DNA from: a virus
Strand: one strand, 5' to 3'
Length of the DNA: 41,326 nucleotides
Virus record (IMG/VR): IMGVR_UViG_3300034105_001000
Coordinates: 1-41,326 of that record
A program made the position numbers and the translations under genes. The notes under the pieces are model-generated. The model did no database searches. It was given only the letters and a program-made list of their open reading frames with translations, and was not told where the DNA came from. Below, piece by piece: positions 16,806 through 24,654 of the stretch; position 1 is the first letter of the stretch, and every line of letters starts with the position of its first letter.

Positions 16806-19223
16806 TTATTTTGGTTCAAACTGAGCTAAATCAAAACCGCTCATATTATCAAATCCAGCGGATTCAAAATCCTTAGGCATTGTTTTATTTTGTCTTTGAT
16901 CTATTAGTTCTGACTGCTGTGTTGCAGTTGTTTTTAATCTATTGTCTTTACGATCTTCAATAGTATTAAGTTTTGATTGTTGTGCTTGTGCATTAATTTG
17001 CGCTAATTGCATTTGGTATTTAAACTCCTCAGCCATTAACAGCTTTTTAAGCTGAGCCTCATGCTCCATCCTTTGAATTTCAAATTGGTTTTTGGCTTGC
17101 ATCTTCTGAATTTCGGTTTGGGCTAAAGCTTGATTTTTTTGCACTTCAGCCATTGCGGCGGCTTCCGTTGTCTGCGCGTTTGCGTGTGCTTGTGCTTGTA
17201 TATTCGCTTGTTGGTTCGCTTGATCTCTTTCTTGTTTCTTTCTTCTCTTATATTTCAAAGATTGATTAGCAAGTTTAAGATTATTAATTTCTCTTAGATC
17301 AATAGCGTCTTCAAGATCAATCCCGCCTGTCTGCAAAGCAACTTGTATATTTTGTTCTAATTGGGCTTTTTCTTCTTCGTCTGGTTCCAATTCTAAGAAT
17401 ATACCAAAGTCATGAATATCTAAATTTTGTAATTCTTCTAATGTTCTAACATTTGATACTGATATACTTTGCACTAATGCATTTGCTGTTAATGGGAACT
17501 TTAAAGAATCACCTATTCTCTTAGATATGTTCTCACATATTCTTAAAGTTATATATAAACTAGCGTCTAATACGTGTCTTGTCGCTACATTTGAATTAGC
17601 GGCTGCCATTTTTTGTAAACCTACTAATGAATTTGAATCCGGCATTGAACCATCTCTTGCTTCATTAAGTCCGGTTACATCGCGAATCATTTGTAAATAA
17701 TACTGATATGTATTTATTAATGACGAGATCTTGGCATTGCCAGACGATGTTTGTAGTTCCTGGATTGGTACTTTTCCTGGATTGCCAGACCCATCTTGCG
17801 TCATTGATCTACCAACAATACTACCAGTTTGAAAATACATATTTAATGCTTCTGCTGGATTATAATTTGTACCATTACCCAAATCAACTTCAGCTAAGCC
17901 GTCAACATCGACAAATACTCCATCAGGAACCATCCTAGCAAGCACTTGTTGTAATTTTAGATGCGTTATTTGAATCATATCTGCAAAAGAAGTAATTCTA
18001 CTTACTATAGACTCGATTCTTCCTTTATAAAGACGTGGTGCGCAAATCGCATAATTCATTTCTACTTTTGTAGTGTCAGCAAGAGGTCTTGTCATATTCT
18101 CAGCTAACTGCCATTTAAGCATTTTATTATGCCCAAGTATTTTTGCTCCAGAATAAAGAACCTCAATGCTCCTAGACACTACATTGAAATTATCATTTAC
18201 TGGGGGATTGAAGCCGTCTGACTTAACTAACGCCTTTTCTAACCCCTGCTCTGTTTGTTTTATTTTAAATACTTGATTTGAATATGTTTTGTATTCAAAA
18301 TATAAAACCTGTATTGTTGTTGTGTCGTAATTTTGATTTGTGTATGTACGACTATAATCATTTGTACCAGGGAACTTTTCAATTTCTTCTAACTCTTCAT
18401 TAGTAAGATTTGGAAATTGTTTTTTTAATTCTTCTAAACTAATAGACTTTACTTCCCCAACATAATATATATCAGAAAAATTAGGATCTTCTGTATAGGA
18501 ATAAACTAAATTTGACGGATCAACATAATCTACCGTTACTCCATTTGAACCATTCCAATTAGTTTTAGCAGCTGCAATACCTAATACAGTTAAATCATAA
18601 TTAAGTCTTTTAGCAATATTATCAAATTTGTTTTTATTTAAAACATAATTGATAACCTCTTCTTCTGCAATTTCAACAGCTTGCTTATAATTTAATTGTA
18701 AATGTATTTCCAATTCTTCATTATCCTCAGGTAAAGTACTAGGGTCTGGCGTACTATATAAATTCGCTCCTAACTTTTCCTGAATATCATTCAACAACTC
18801 CTTGGCGTTCATGTCTCTTAACAACGCTGCGGTATAATTTGTTTTTTGCGCAATAGATTGCGGATCTTGTGCAAATGTTTTTATTTTAAATAATTTATTT
18901 GACATACCATTAACGACTATATCAACAAACTTTGGTATAATTGGTATTGGTTTCCAATCTAAATTCAAATAAGATAAATCACCGTTAATAGATAATTCAT
19001 CTTTGTATTTTTGTATGCTTTGTTCACCTCTAGCATATAATCTAAGGTTGTGGAAAGTTTGCCAGTTGGTACTCCATCTGTCATTTCCAAGACTAGTTCT
19101 ATTACCTCTGAACCATTCACCTTCTATTGCCATACCTACTGCATAGCCATAGTCTAATGTTTGTTTTTCTTCGTCCGGTACCACCTGACTTGGGAAAGAG
19201 CTATTCGTGTTAGTATAAATCAT
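16806..19223 (-). CDS. Portal protein
   Basis: An 805-residue portal, expected to form the dodecameric ring at the capsid vertex through which DNA passes. The N-terminal two thirds are the conserved core (FRGNRTSLGNDRWSTNWQTF near residue 40, then a stem and crown region). Residues about 390-560 include LYKGRIESIVSRITSFADMI and RDVTGLNEARDGSMPDSNSL, which resembles portal stem/tunnel segments. The C-terminal ~130 residues form a long Gln/Ala coiled coil (residues about 660-770), consistent with the crown or barrel of large podovirus portals. The gene starts 3 bp after the terminase stop codon and precedes the scaffold, the usual packaging order. Confidence 0.9.
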   Translation of the reverse strand: MIYTNTNSSFPSQVVPDEEKQTLDYGYAVGMAIEGEWFRGNRTSLGNDRWSTNWQTFHNLRLYARGEQSIQKYKDELSINGDLSYLNLDWKPIPIIPKFVDIVVNGMSNKLFKIKTFAQDPQSIAQKTNYTAALLRDMNAKELLNDIQEKLGANLYSTPDPSTLPEDNEELEIHLQLNYKQAVEIAEEEVINYVLNKNKFDNIAKRLNYDLTVLGIAAAKTNWNGSNGVTVDYVDPSNLVYSYTEDPNFSDIYYVGEVKSISLEELKKQFPNLTNEELEEIEKFPGTNDYSRTYTNQNYDTTTIQVLYFEYKTYSNQVFKIKQTEQGLEKALVKSDGFNPPVNDNFNVVSRSIEVLYSGAKILGHNKMLKWQLAENMTRPLADTTKVEMNYAICAPRLYKGRIESIVSRITSFADMIQITHLKLQQVLARMVPDGVFVDVDGLAEVDLGNGTNYNPAEALNMYFQTGSIVGRSMTQDGSGNPGKVPIQELQTSSGNAKISSLINTYQYYLQMIRDVTGLNEARDGSMPDSNSLVGLQKMAAANSNVATRHVLDASLYITLRICENISKRIGDSLKFPLTANALVQSISVSNVRTLEELQNLDIHDFGIFLELEPDEEEKAQLEQNIQVALQTGGIDLEDAIDLREINNLKLANQSLKYKRRKKQERDQANQQANIQAQAHANAQTTEAAAMAEVQKNQALAQTEIQKMQAKNQFEIQRMEHEAQLKKLLMAEEFKYQMQLAQINAQAQQSKLNTIEDRKDNRLKTTATQQSELIDQRQNKTMPKDFESAGFDNMSGFDLAQFEPK

Positions 19224-19226
19224 CTA

Positions 19227-21446
19227 TTATATTATTTGTGAACTATAACCTCGGTTATTATATTTTTTGAAATTTAATTCTACTTTTTCTTTTTTATATG
19301 TAGTTGATGGCGAATATAAATGTTTATTACATGCCATTATCGCAAATCCAGAGCTTATAGTTGCATCATGCTTCGTTCTGTTATTTATATTAAATCTAGA
19401 CCAGTCGTTTAGTGTTTTTTGAAAATACATATTTCCATATCCACTTTCTTTATAACCAACATGCTCCTCTATATAAGTCTCAATAGCGGAAGCGTGGGCC
19501 TGTATAATATCTTGACCAGCTGACGGTATACCCCCAATTTCTTTTTCCGTTGGTGATAAATTGTTCCAAACTTTGTCAGGGCGATTCATCGAGAACGGCC
19601 TATAACCTCTTCTTTTTAAATAGTATAATAACCTAGCCTTATTGTTCTCCGCTAGTATTGGCATACCATAAAATACTAAAGCCATAAGAACTTCTTCAAA
19701 AAATATCTCTGAAGTTTGCGGTCTAGCAATATATTCTAAAAAAAAATGACTTGGAGGAACATCTTCCATTGAAAACTTAGTTAACCCATGAAGCGATCCA
19801 TTTGATCCTCTTACGTCAACTGTTCCGGATATATCATAACTATCACAGCCAAAAGCACCTAAGTGCTCATTGCCTGGATATTTGAGCCCATCCTTTATTA
19901 TTACACGGTTTTGAAGATGTTTCGGTGGAACCCATGATATTAAGAATCTTCCTTCTTTACTAGGATAGAATACAACCTTTGAATCTTGTATTCCATTCTC
20001 CCATTGGAAACTGCCTTGTGTTATAACTTGCGAGTTTCGTAGATCATCATTATAATCTATTTGCTCGTATATTTTTGTAAGATTAAACAAAGATTGTTTT
20101 GTCTCATCCCTGAACGCGTGTTGTTCTGTTCTTGGAAACTGACGGTAGTATTCGTTTAAACCATCTTGGTCTTGTTTTAAGCCATCAACTTCGTTTTGCC
20201 AATGTTCAATAACGCCATACTCTATATAATTCCCATCTATACCTTTAATTGGTTTTGTTGGAGTATCGAATACAGGTATCCCATAAGCATCAATGAATCC
20301 TTCGTACGACCATTCCATAGGTATGAACAAACTATATAATCCTGAACTAGTCTGTCCATTGCGGTTTCTTTTCGTAACATCTGAATCATTATATAATCTT
20401 TTGAAGTTTTCACCTCCTTTGTCTAAAGCATTTGAGGTTGAACCCATCATACACTTTCCAATAACTCTACTACCTAATCTAAGTGTTGTTTTAGTTACAC
20501 GCCAGTTATTTAATATGTTATCGGGTCTTTCCCATTTACCACTCTCGTCGTGTACTAATAGTTTTAATTTTTCACCATCATAACTATTGTCACCTGTGTT
20601 TTTCCAGTCAATTGTAGTATCTAATCCTTCAAGGTCTTCTAGTTTCTCATTAGAATCTAATTTTCTTCTTGTAAGTTTAGATGCCGGTATTCTATATGCT
20701 AATTCTGTTTTTGGTCTATCCATACCATCTTGGATAGGTTTAAAAAAGAATGGGTAATTAACCGAGATAGGCACCACCTTATCCGTAAACATTTTCTTTG
20801 CATCCGCACCTGATTTTGACAATATACCAAATCGTGAATCACTGGATATTGTTGCTTGATTTACAAGTTCAGCTGAGGACATAAATGAAAATCCAGAACG
20901 TCTATTTTTTAAATAACACATTCCGTAACATCTTGGATCTGCTTTACAAGCTTCCCAAAATATAAAGAATAATCTATTTGATTCTCTAAAATCTGCAGCA
21001 CCTACATCTATCTTGCTCCATTGCAAGTACATATAGTGCGTGCCTGTTATATATGTTGGTTTACCATTACTATAGTATGTAAAACCTTCTTCTCTTCTTT
21101 TAAATTCTTGATCAATATAATCATACCAGTATTCCTTAAAATTATCTGGGTGCTTATTCCAATCATTAACATTCTTAATCTTGTCTAATTCTTTTGGATA
21201 TATAGATTGTTCCCAATATTGCTCTTCTTTTACATCGGATCTTTTATATGGATTTTCATCCAATGGCAACGCAATTCTAAGATTTTGTATTTCGTATATT
21301 TCTCCAATCTTTCCATTCTTACTGATAACAACTACATCATAGTCTTTATCATATCCGTATTTCCATTTATTTAACCTATTGTTTTTTTTAATAACAGTAG
21401 GTTTTATATAATCTGTTAATACTTTATATAAAGTTTGTTCGTACAT
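19227..21446 (-). CDS. terL: Terminase large subunit
   Basis: A 739-residue packaging motor that couples ATP hydrolysis to DNA translocation and cuts the concatemer. The ATPase domain has a Walker A-like loop at residues 181-191 (NRRSGFSFMSS) that departs from the classical GxxGK(S/T). The Walker B with catalytic Glu is LLVHDES (296-302), and the coupling-motif candidate is KCMMGSTSN (331-339). The C-terminal RNase H-like nuclease shows acidic residues in FGCDSYD (532-538) and ILAENNKAR (597-605). The start codon overlaps the stop of the upstream 91-aa gene by one base (TAATG). Portal follows after 3 bp. Identity is firm. Confidence 0.95.
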   Translation of the reverse strand: MYEQTLYKVLTDYIKPTVIKKNNRLNKWKYGYDKDYDVVVISKNGKIGEIYEIQNLRIALPLDENPYKRSDVKEEQYWEQSIYPKELDKIKNVNDWNKHPDNFKEYWYDYIDQEFKRREEGFTYYSNGKPTYITGTHYMYLQWSKIDVGAADFRESNRLFFIFWEACKADPRCYGMCYLKNRRSGFSFMSSAELVNQATISSDSRFGILSKSGADAKKMFTDKVVPISVNYPFFFKPIQDGMDRPKTELAYRIPASKLTRRKLDSNEKLEDLEGLDTTIDWKNTGDNSYDGEKLKLLVHDESGKWERPDNILNNWRVTKTTLRLGSRVIGKCMMGSTSNALDKGGENFKRLYNDSDVTKRNRNGQTSSGLYSLFIPMEWSYEGFIDAYGIPVFDTPTKPIKGIDGNYIEYGVIEHWQNEVDGLKQDQDGLNEYYRQFPRTEQHAFRDETKQSLFNLTKIYEQIDYNDDLRNSQVITQGSFQWENGIQDSKVVFYPSKEGRFLISWVPPKHLQNRVIIKDGLKYPGNEHLGAFGCDSYDISGTVDVRGSNGSLHGLTKFSMEDVPPSHFFLEYIARPQTSEIFFEEVLMALVFYGMPILAENNKARLLYYLKRRGYRPFSMNRPDKVWNNLSPTEKEIGGIPSAGQDIIQAHASAIETYIEEHVGYKESGYGNMYFQKTLNDWSRFNINNRTKHDATISSGFAIMACNKHLYSPSTTYKKEKVELNFKKYNNRGYSSQII

Positions 21447-21721
21447 TATTTGGATCTCCCCTCTGCAAATCCTTTAAATGGTTTTGCTATAGTTTCTTTA
21501 GAAGCTTCCTCAATCATTTTTGTTTCGTCTTCTATTCTGGCGAGAATTTCAAACGCATCGAATATTGCTAACTTCTTTGTTGCTGCTGCATTTTTTAATT
21601 TGTCTGCTGATAAATCATCATCGCCATTATTTAATATAGCTTCTTCCGCAACTTTAATTAGCTCCAATACCGCTTTGTGCCCAGCTTGGATTATATTCAA
21701 CTTCGTCTCCTTTGTATCCAT
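21446..21721 (-). CDS. Small helical protein upstream of TerL (small terminase candidate)
   Basis: A 91-residue, almost wholly helical protein (MDTKETKLNIIQAGHKAVLE, then DDDLSADKLKNAAATKKLAI). It is translationally coupled to TerL by a TAATG overlap. Its 5' end overlaps the upstream 205-aa gene by 68 bases in another frame. The DDDLSADKLKNAAATKKLAI block looks conserved among phages that carry it next to TerL. No helix-turn-helix is obvious, so a small terminase role is only a positional guess. A portal- or terminase-associated accessory protein is equally possible. Confidence 0.6.
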   Translation of the reverse strand: MDTKETKLNIIQAGHKAVLELIKVAEEAILNNGDDDLSADKLKNAAATKKLAIFDAFEILARIEDETKMIEEASKETIAKPFKGFAEGRSK

Positions 21722-22271
21722 ATTTAATTACAATATCATTAGATTTCATACAATATAATCGCTGGCCTTCTACAATAAATTCATACTCACCATTAGGGGT
21801 ATAACCTATTAGGTCGCCAGGATTAATTTTAAGCTCGTTTAAGGAGTTATTTCCGTATTTTAGTATACCAACAAGCTCTCTTTCTTTATCTAACTTAAAA
21901 TGATTATTATTTTTTATAGGTTTTACAAAGCATCTATCATTAAAAGCAATCCATTTATCATCATTTTTATATAAATAAATTTGATCGATGTTGCAAAAAT
22001 ATTGATCGTCCTTAAAGTATGATGAACTATTTTTGCTTCTGCCTTTCATGTCGTAAAACCTCCTAAACACATTATGGTGAATTACTACTAAATCTCCTTC
22101 TTTAATTTCTGTTTTGAATGCTAAAGGAGTTGCAATTACAACCGCTACATTATTAACAGATTTAAAACTTTCTATTTTCGTATTTAGTAATAATTCTTTA
22201 TTATCTACCGTAATGCTATTTTCATATCTTTCGCCTAATGGCTTAACTATAAAGTTAAATATACTTCTCAT
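21654..22271 (-). CDS. Tandem GroES-like barrel protein (putative co-chaperonin-related)
   Basis: A 205-residue protein that reads as two chaperonin-10-like modules. The first (about residues 38-105) has VAVVIATPLA, then EIKEGDLVVIHHNVFRR and a closing strand IDQIYLYKND. The second (about 110-190) starts DRCFVKPIK and continues ELVGILKYGN, INPGDLIGYTPNGEYEFIV and SNDIVIKYG. Both follow the GroES order: R-V-x-V-K-P strand, G-x-V strand, K-x-G-D turn, and a final strand ending in D-I. No clear mobile loop is seen. Its start shares a base with the previous stop (TAATG at 22271). With GroEL/GroES nearby, a folding role is plausible, but a virion structural use of the barrel cannot be excluded. 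Confidence 0.5.
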   Translation of the reverse strand: MRSIFNFIVKPLGERYENSITVDNKELLLNTKIESFKSVNNVAVVIATPLAFKTEIKEGDLVVIHHNVFRRFYDMKGRSKNSSSYFKDDQYFCNIDQIYLYKNDDKWIAFNDRCFVKPIKNNNHFKLDKERELVGILKYGNNSLNELKINPGDLIGYTPNGEYEFIVEGQRLYCMKSNDIVIKYGYKGDEVEYNPSWAQSGIGAN

Positions 22272-22498
22272 TAATATTCCAAATCATATTCAACGGAAAT
22301 AGCCATGTTAGAATTAAACTTCTTCCATGGCATAATCTCATCTCCTTTTTTTATATGAATATTATAAGAATTTTCTAGTTCATTAAACAATATATGAGAA
22401 ATCTCATGACCCCCATATACTGTTTGTCCTATAGAATAGTGCATTGCATCATTCTTATAGTCTGAACCTATACTTATTTTTCTTATAACAGAACTCAC
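22271..22498 (-). CDS. Conserved small hypothetical protein
   Basis: A 75-residue soluble beta-rich protein (MSSVIRKISIGSDYKNDAMH, ending SMA-type strand and EYDLEY). The opening 'ISIGSDYK-DAM-Y-VGQ' and the closing 'FNSN--ISVEY' are a pattern I associate with small proteins beside TerL in uncultured marine phages. Its function is unknown. The stop codon overlaps the start of the tandem-barrel gene (TAATG), so the two are translationally coupled. It sits 2 bp after the upstream coiled-coil gene. Confidence 0.65.
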   Translation of the reverse strand: MSSVIRKISIGSDYKNDAMHYSIGQTVYGGHEISHILFNELENSYNIHIKKGDEIMPWKKFNSNMAISVEYDLEY

Positions 22499-22500
22499 AA

Positions 22501-22755
22501 TTAGTTTTCCGCTTCTTCTTTTACAATCTCAGTATAAGAACCATCTTGTAAATTAATATTGATTGCTCCATATTCTGCTTCAATCTCAGATTTAAACTCT
22601 TCAATAGATTTGTTTAACTCCGCTAATTGATGCAGATAACTATGTTTCTGTGATTCTAAAACCCCAATATTAGTTAATACTGCTTGTAAGTCTTTTTGAC
22701 CCGCGTTAATTTTTTCTAATTGTTCTTCTGTAATCTTTTTAATTTCTGTGCTCAT
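22501..22755 (-). CDS. Small coiled-coil protein
   Basis: An 84-residue protein dominated by a single coiled coil (residues about 8-60, including LQAVLTNIGVLESQKHSYLH). It ends in a short conserved strand, EYGAININLQDGSYTEIV, and an acidic tail. The combination of a Gln/Lys/Glu helix with 'YG-INI-L-DG-Y' recurs next to terminase genes in related phages as I recall, with no known function. It may be a structural chaperone or transcription accessory factor. The leader is A/T-rich with no Shine-Dalgarno. Confidence 0.65.
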   Translation of the reverse strand: MSTEIKKITEEQLEKINAGQKDLQAVLTNIGVLESQKHSYLHQLAELNKSIEEFKSEIEAEYGAININLQDGSYTEIVKEEAEN

Positions 22756-22800
22756 TTTATTTAATTTGATTGTTTAATATATGTAATTACGTATTATAAT

Positions 22801-23169
22801 TTATTTAGACGTCATTCCTATGTTTTTTCTACCCGCCAGATAAACTGTGCTAGTAAGTCTTCTAGTGTTTGTGTCAGATTTTTCTGCTTCAAATTTTCTT
22901 TCTAGTTCAGTCGCTTCTGTAGAGCCTTTTCTAGCTCTTGATATTTCTTTTTTATCGCCTCCTCTTAATATAATTAAGTCTCCAGTTGTATCTAAAGTTT
23001 TTTCATACCCACCTTTATTAGCCAAATTTGGCAATGGGGATGTTGCTGGATTATATCCTTCTGGATTTCCTTTGCTTGTATTAGCAGCGGAACCGCTGTT
23101 TAAGCTTGTTGGTAGTCCGCCTCCTGTTTTAAAGCCGTTACCTCTTCCCGGTGTTTGAGTATATGGCAT
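22801..23169 (-). CDS. Small disordered Gly/Ser-rich protein
   Basis: A 122-residue protein with a Gly/Pro/Asn-rich N-terminal half (GRGNGFKTGGGLPTSLNSGS) that is probably disordered. The C-terminal half is charged and ends with a basic tail (STVYLAGRKNIGMTSK). No domain or membrane segment is visible. It lies in the run of small leftward genes between the GroES region and TerL, downstream of the 43-aa lysine-rich gene. The codon use resembles that of its neighbours, so it is likely real. Its function is unknown. Confidence 0.5.
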   Translation of the reverse strand: MPYTQTPGRGNGFKTGGGLPTSLNSGSAANTSKGNPEGYNPATSPLPNLANKGGYEKTLDTTGDLIILRGGDKKEISRARKGSTEATELERKFEAEKSDTNTRRLTSTVYLAGRKNIGMTSK

Positions 23170-23170
23170 C

Positions 23171-23302
23171 TTATTTTTTCTTTTTAGCTTTTGCTTTTTC
23201 TTTCATCTGCATTTTTTTGCCTTCGCCTTTTTCGTGTTTGGCCATTGCTGCTTTAGAAGCGTACTTTTCCCCAGTAGCTTTCTCTGTTACCATTTTTTTC
23301 AT
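23171..23302 (-). CDS. Tiny lysine-rich protein
   Basis: A 43-residue frame from ATG at 23300-23302 to TAA at 23171-23173. It starts MKKMVTEKATGEKYASKAAM and ends in a run of Lys/Ala. It is extremely basic, with no cysteine and no hydrophobic segment. The gap between its neighbours would otherwise be empty, and the frame fits the local one-gene-after-another packing (6 bp to the neighbour upstream). It resembles the other small basic proteins at 34629-35398 and 37074-37322. A DNA-binding or capsid-cargo role is a guess. Confidence 0.5.
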   Translation of the reverse strand: MKKMVTEKATGEKYASKAAMAKHEKGEGKKMQMKEKAKAKKKK

Positions 23303-23307
23303 AATAA

Positions 23308-23484
23308 TTACTCTTCAGTTTCGTTAATATTTTTTTTATTTGTATGTAATGCCACCCACCTATTAATAGTATAACCAATAGAGACTAGTAATAACATTAT
23401 CTTTAAAGCGGGTTCTACGGCAGTCATGCTTATTACCATAGTCAAGCCATTGAATAAATATATTTTTAAATCAGTATGCCCCAT
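23308..23484 (-). CDS. Small membrane protein (possible holin)
   Basis: A 58-residue protein using the start MGHTDLKIYLFNGLT at 23484. The longer frame that begins at 23541 would overlap the upstream gene by 71 bases, whereas this start overlaps it by only 14. Residues about 8-25 and 27-48 are hydrophobic (YLFNGLTMVISM, then LKIMLLLVSIGYTINRW) and predict one or two membrane passes. A short charged tail follows (KKNINETEE). Small membrane proteins of this type are common in phage late regions. A second holin or an antiholin is possible, because the better holin candidate lies next to the endolysin at 27196-27381. Confidence 0.55.
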   Translation of the reverse strand: MGHTDLKIYLFNGLTMVISMTAVEPALKIMLLLVSIGYTINRWVALHTNKKNINETEE

Positions 23485-23701
23485 TGTAACGCCCTTTTGC
23501 TTTTTGAGTAATTGGACAACCGCAAGCCATGGGTTTATCATTATTTAAAATGATACCATCTTTACCAGAGCTAGATCCTTTACCTTTCGGTAAAGAGTCG
23601 GTATTAAAAGGACCATTCCATAAAGCATTAGCGCCAACCCCTGACGTTTTAGCAAGTTTATCATGGAGATCCATTGGATGTGTTTTAATATTTAAGTTCA
23701 T
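23471..23701 (-). CDS. Small hypothetical protein
   Basis: A 76-residue protein (MNLNIKTHPMDLHDKLAKTS) with a Gly/Lys/Ser-rich centre (LPKGKGSSSGKDG). A Cys-Gly-Cys motif (MACGCPITQKAKGRYNGAY) lies near the C-terminus. The CxC pair is the only notable feature, and no metal-site partner residues are evident. It overlaps the membrane-protein gene by 14 bases and sits 2 bp after the Asn/Pro-rich gene, consistent with tight operon packing. The function is unknown. Confidence 0.5.
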   Translation of the reverse strand: MNLNIKTHPMDLHDKLAKTSGVGANALWNGPFNTDSLPKGKGSSSGKDGIILNNDKPMACGCPITQKAKGRYNGAY

Positions 23702-23703
23702 GA

Positions 23704-23955
23704 TTAATATGTTTGTAGGTTATTATTAGGCATAATTTGTGTTTGTACATTTTGGGGGGTTGGAACGGGAATACTTGAAGTTACATATTCCGTGTCCACG
23801 ATAGGGGGAGGAGGACCTGCTCCAACTGTTCTGTTAAATGTATTTGGCATTTGTGAACCATTTACTCCTTGTAACGTTTGCATATTACTCATTGCATTAG
23901 GGTTAACTGCATTATATTGCAATTGATTCGGGTTCATGTTATAGTTATCTATCAT
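23704..23955 (-). CDS. Low-complexity Asn/Pro/Gln-rich protein
   Basis: An 83-residue low-complexity protein (MIDNYNMNPNQLQYNAVNPN) with a proline run (GPPPPIVD) and a Gln/Asn-rich end. It is probably disordered. It is placed between two tightly packed genes (1-2 bp gaps) in the late operon. No family was recognised. It may be a small virion or assembly-associated linker protein. Confidence 0.45.
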   Translation of the reverse strand: MIDNYNMNPNQLQYNAVNPNAMSNMQTLQGVNGSQMPNTFNRTVGAGPPPPIVDTEYVTSSIPVPTPQNVQTQIMPNNNLQTY

Positions 23956-23956
23956 T

Positions 23957-24397
23957 TTAATTATTTTTATTAACGTTTTCTATTGCTTTTTTTAATACTA
24001 TATCACTATATGTTTTACCTTTCATTATAGGGTTTCTTTGTGTGCTAGTAGGTATTTCTTCGATACCGAGCATTATACGGTACATTCTACTTATTAATTG
24101 TTTGCACTTAAAAGAAACTTTATATATATGATATTTTTGTGTGGTATGATTCCTAGGTCTCCAAACAACTATCCACCCTTCTTTTAATAAGGAGTTCCAT
24201 CGTCTATTGTCCCAACTATATGAATATGTACCTATCTTAAAATCTTGTTTTGTGAATAAGTCCATACAATCAAAGTATATTAGCAATTCTAAATCGGCGT
24301 CACTCAACTCATTTGTTTTGCATGCCCATTTACGTATTATTCTATAATTTTTCAATAAGTTAAGTTCTTTTATGTCCTTAGCCTCAAACCGTTTCAT
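23957..24397 (-). CDS. Putative winged-helix DNA-binding protein
   Basis: A 146-residue basic protein. Helices NLLKNYRIIRKWACKTNELS and DADLELLIYFDCMDLFTKQD are followed by SYSWDNRRWNSLLKEGWIVV, then a basic hairpin and helix (KYHIYKVSFKCKQLISRMYR). This order of helices and an aromatic wing resembles MarR-type winged helices ('adLELLiyfd...F...W...L..eGwi...R'). I recall it as a conserved family of uncultured marine phages. The last 4 bases overlap the GroES start (ATGA, 24394-24397). A late transcription regulator or a small terminase-like DNA-binding protein would fit. Confidence 0.55.
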   Translation of the reverse strand: MKRFEAKDIKELNLLKNYRIIRKWACKTNELSDADLELLIYFDCMDLFTKQDFKIGTYSYSWDNRRWNSLLKEGWIVVWRPRNHTTQKYHIYKVSFKCKQLISRMYRIMLGIEEIPTSTQRNPIMKGKTYSDIVLKKAIENVNKNN

Positions 24398-24654
24398 AAT
24401 ACAACAACTATATCTTGCAATTTTATAACCGTATATTTATCACCTTCAAATTCAATCCCGTGACCAGCGTGTTTATCGTAGTATATTTCATCTCCTTCAA
24501 CAACTGCTTTTATATCTTCACTAACTGAAACAACAACTGCCTCTTTGTATCTAATATCTTCTTTATCTTTTTCAATTAAAAGAAGACCTCCTTTTGTTTT
24601 ATCTGTAACTACTTTTTTTGGTAGTATGATTATATTATTACCTATTGCCTTCAT
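24394..24654 (-). CDS. groES: Co-chaperonin GroES
   Basis: An 86-residue chaperonin-10. The N-terminal strand is IIILPKKV, and the mobile loop is TKGGLLLIEKD at about residues 20-30, with the hydrophobic tripeptide LLL that docks on GroEL. Next come the EAVVVSVS strand, the EGDEIYYDKHAGHGIEF roof-loop region, and the closing strand VIKLQDIVVVL. Length and order are typical of bacterial GroES, slightly short. The gene overlaps groEL by 17 bases upstream and the winged-helix gene by 4 bases downstream, so the pair is translationally coupled. The order here is groEL then groES, opposite to the usual host groES-groEL order. It would cap the phage GroEL and possibly the host's. Confidence 0.95.
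   Translation of the reverse strand: MKAIGNNIIILPKKVVTDKTKGGLLLIEKDKEDIRYKEAVVVSVSEDIKAVVEGDEIYYDKHAGHGIEFEGDKYTVIKLQDIVVVL

Noticed and set aside
23485-23541. A longer start for the small membrane protein.
   Set aside because: It would overlap the upstream gene by 71 bases and add a charged stretch before the membrane segment; the inner ATG overlaps by 14 bases.
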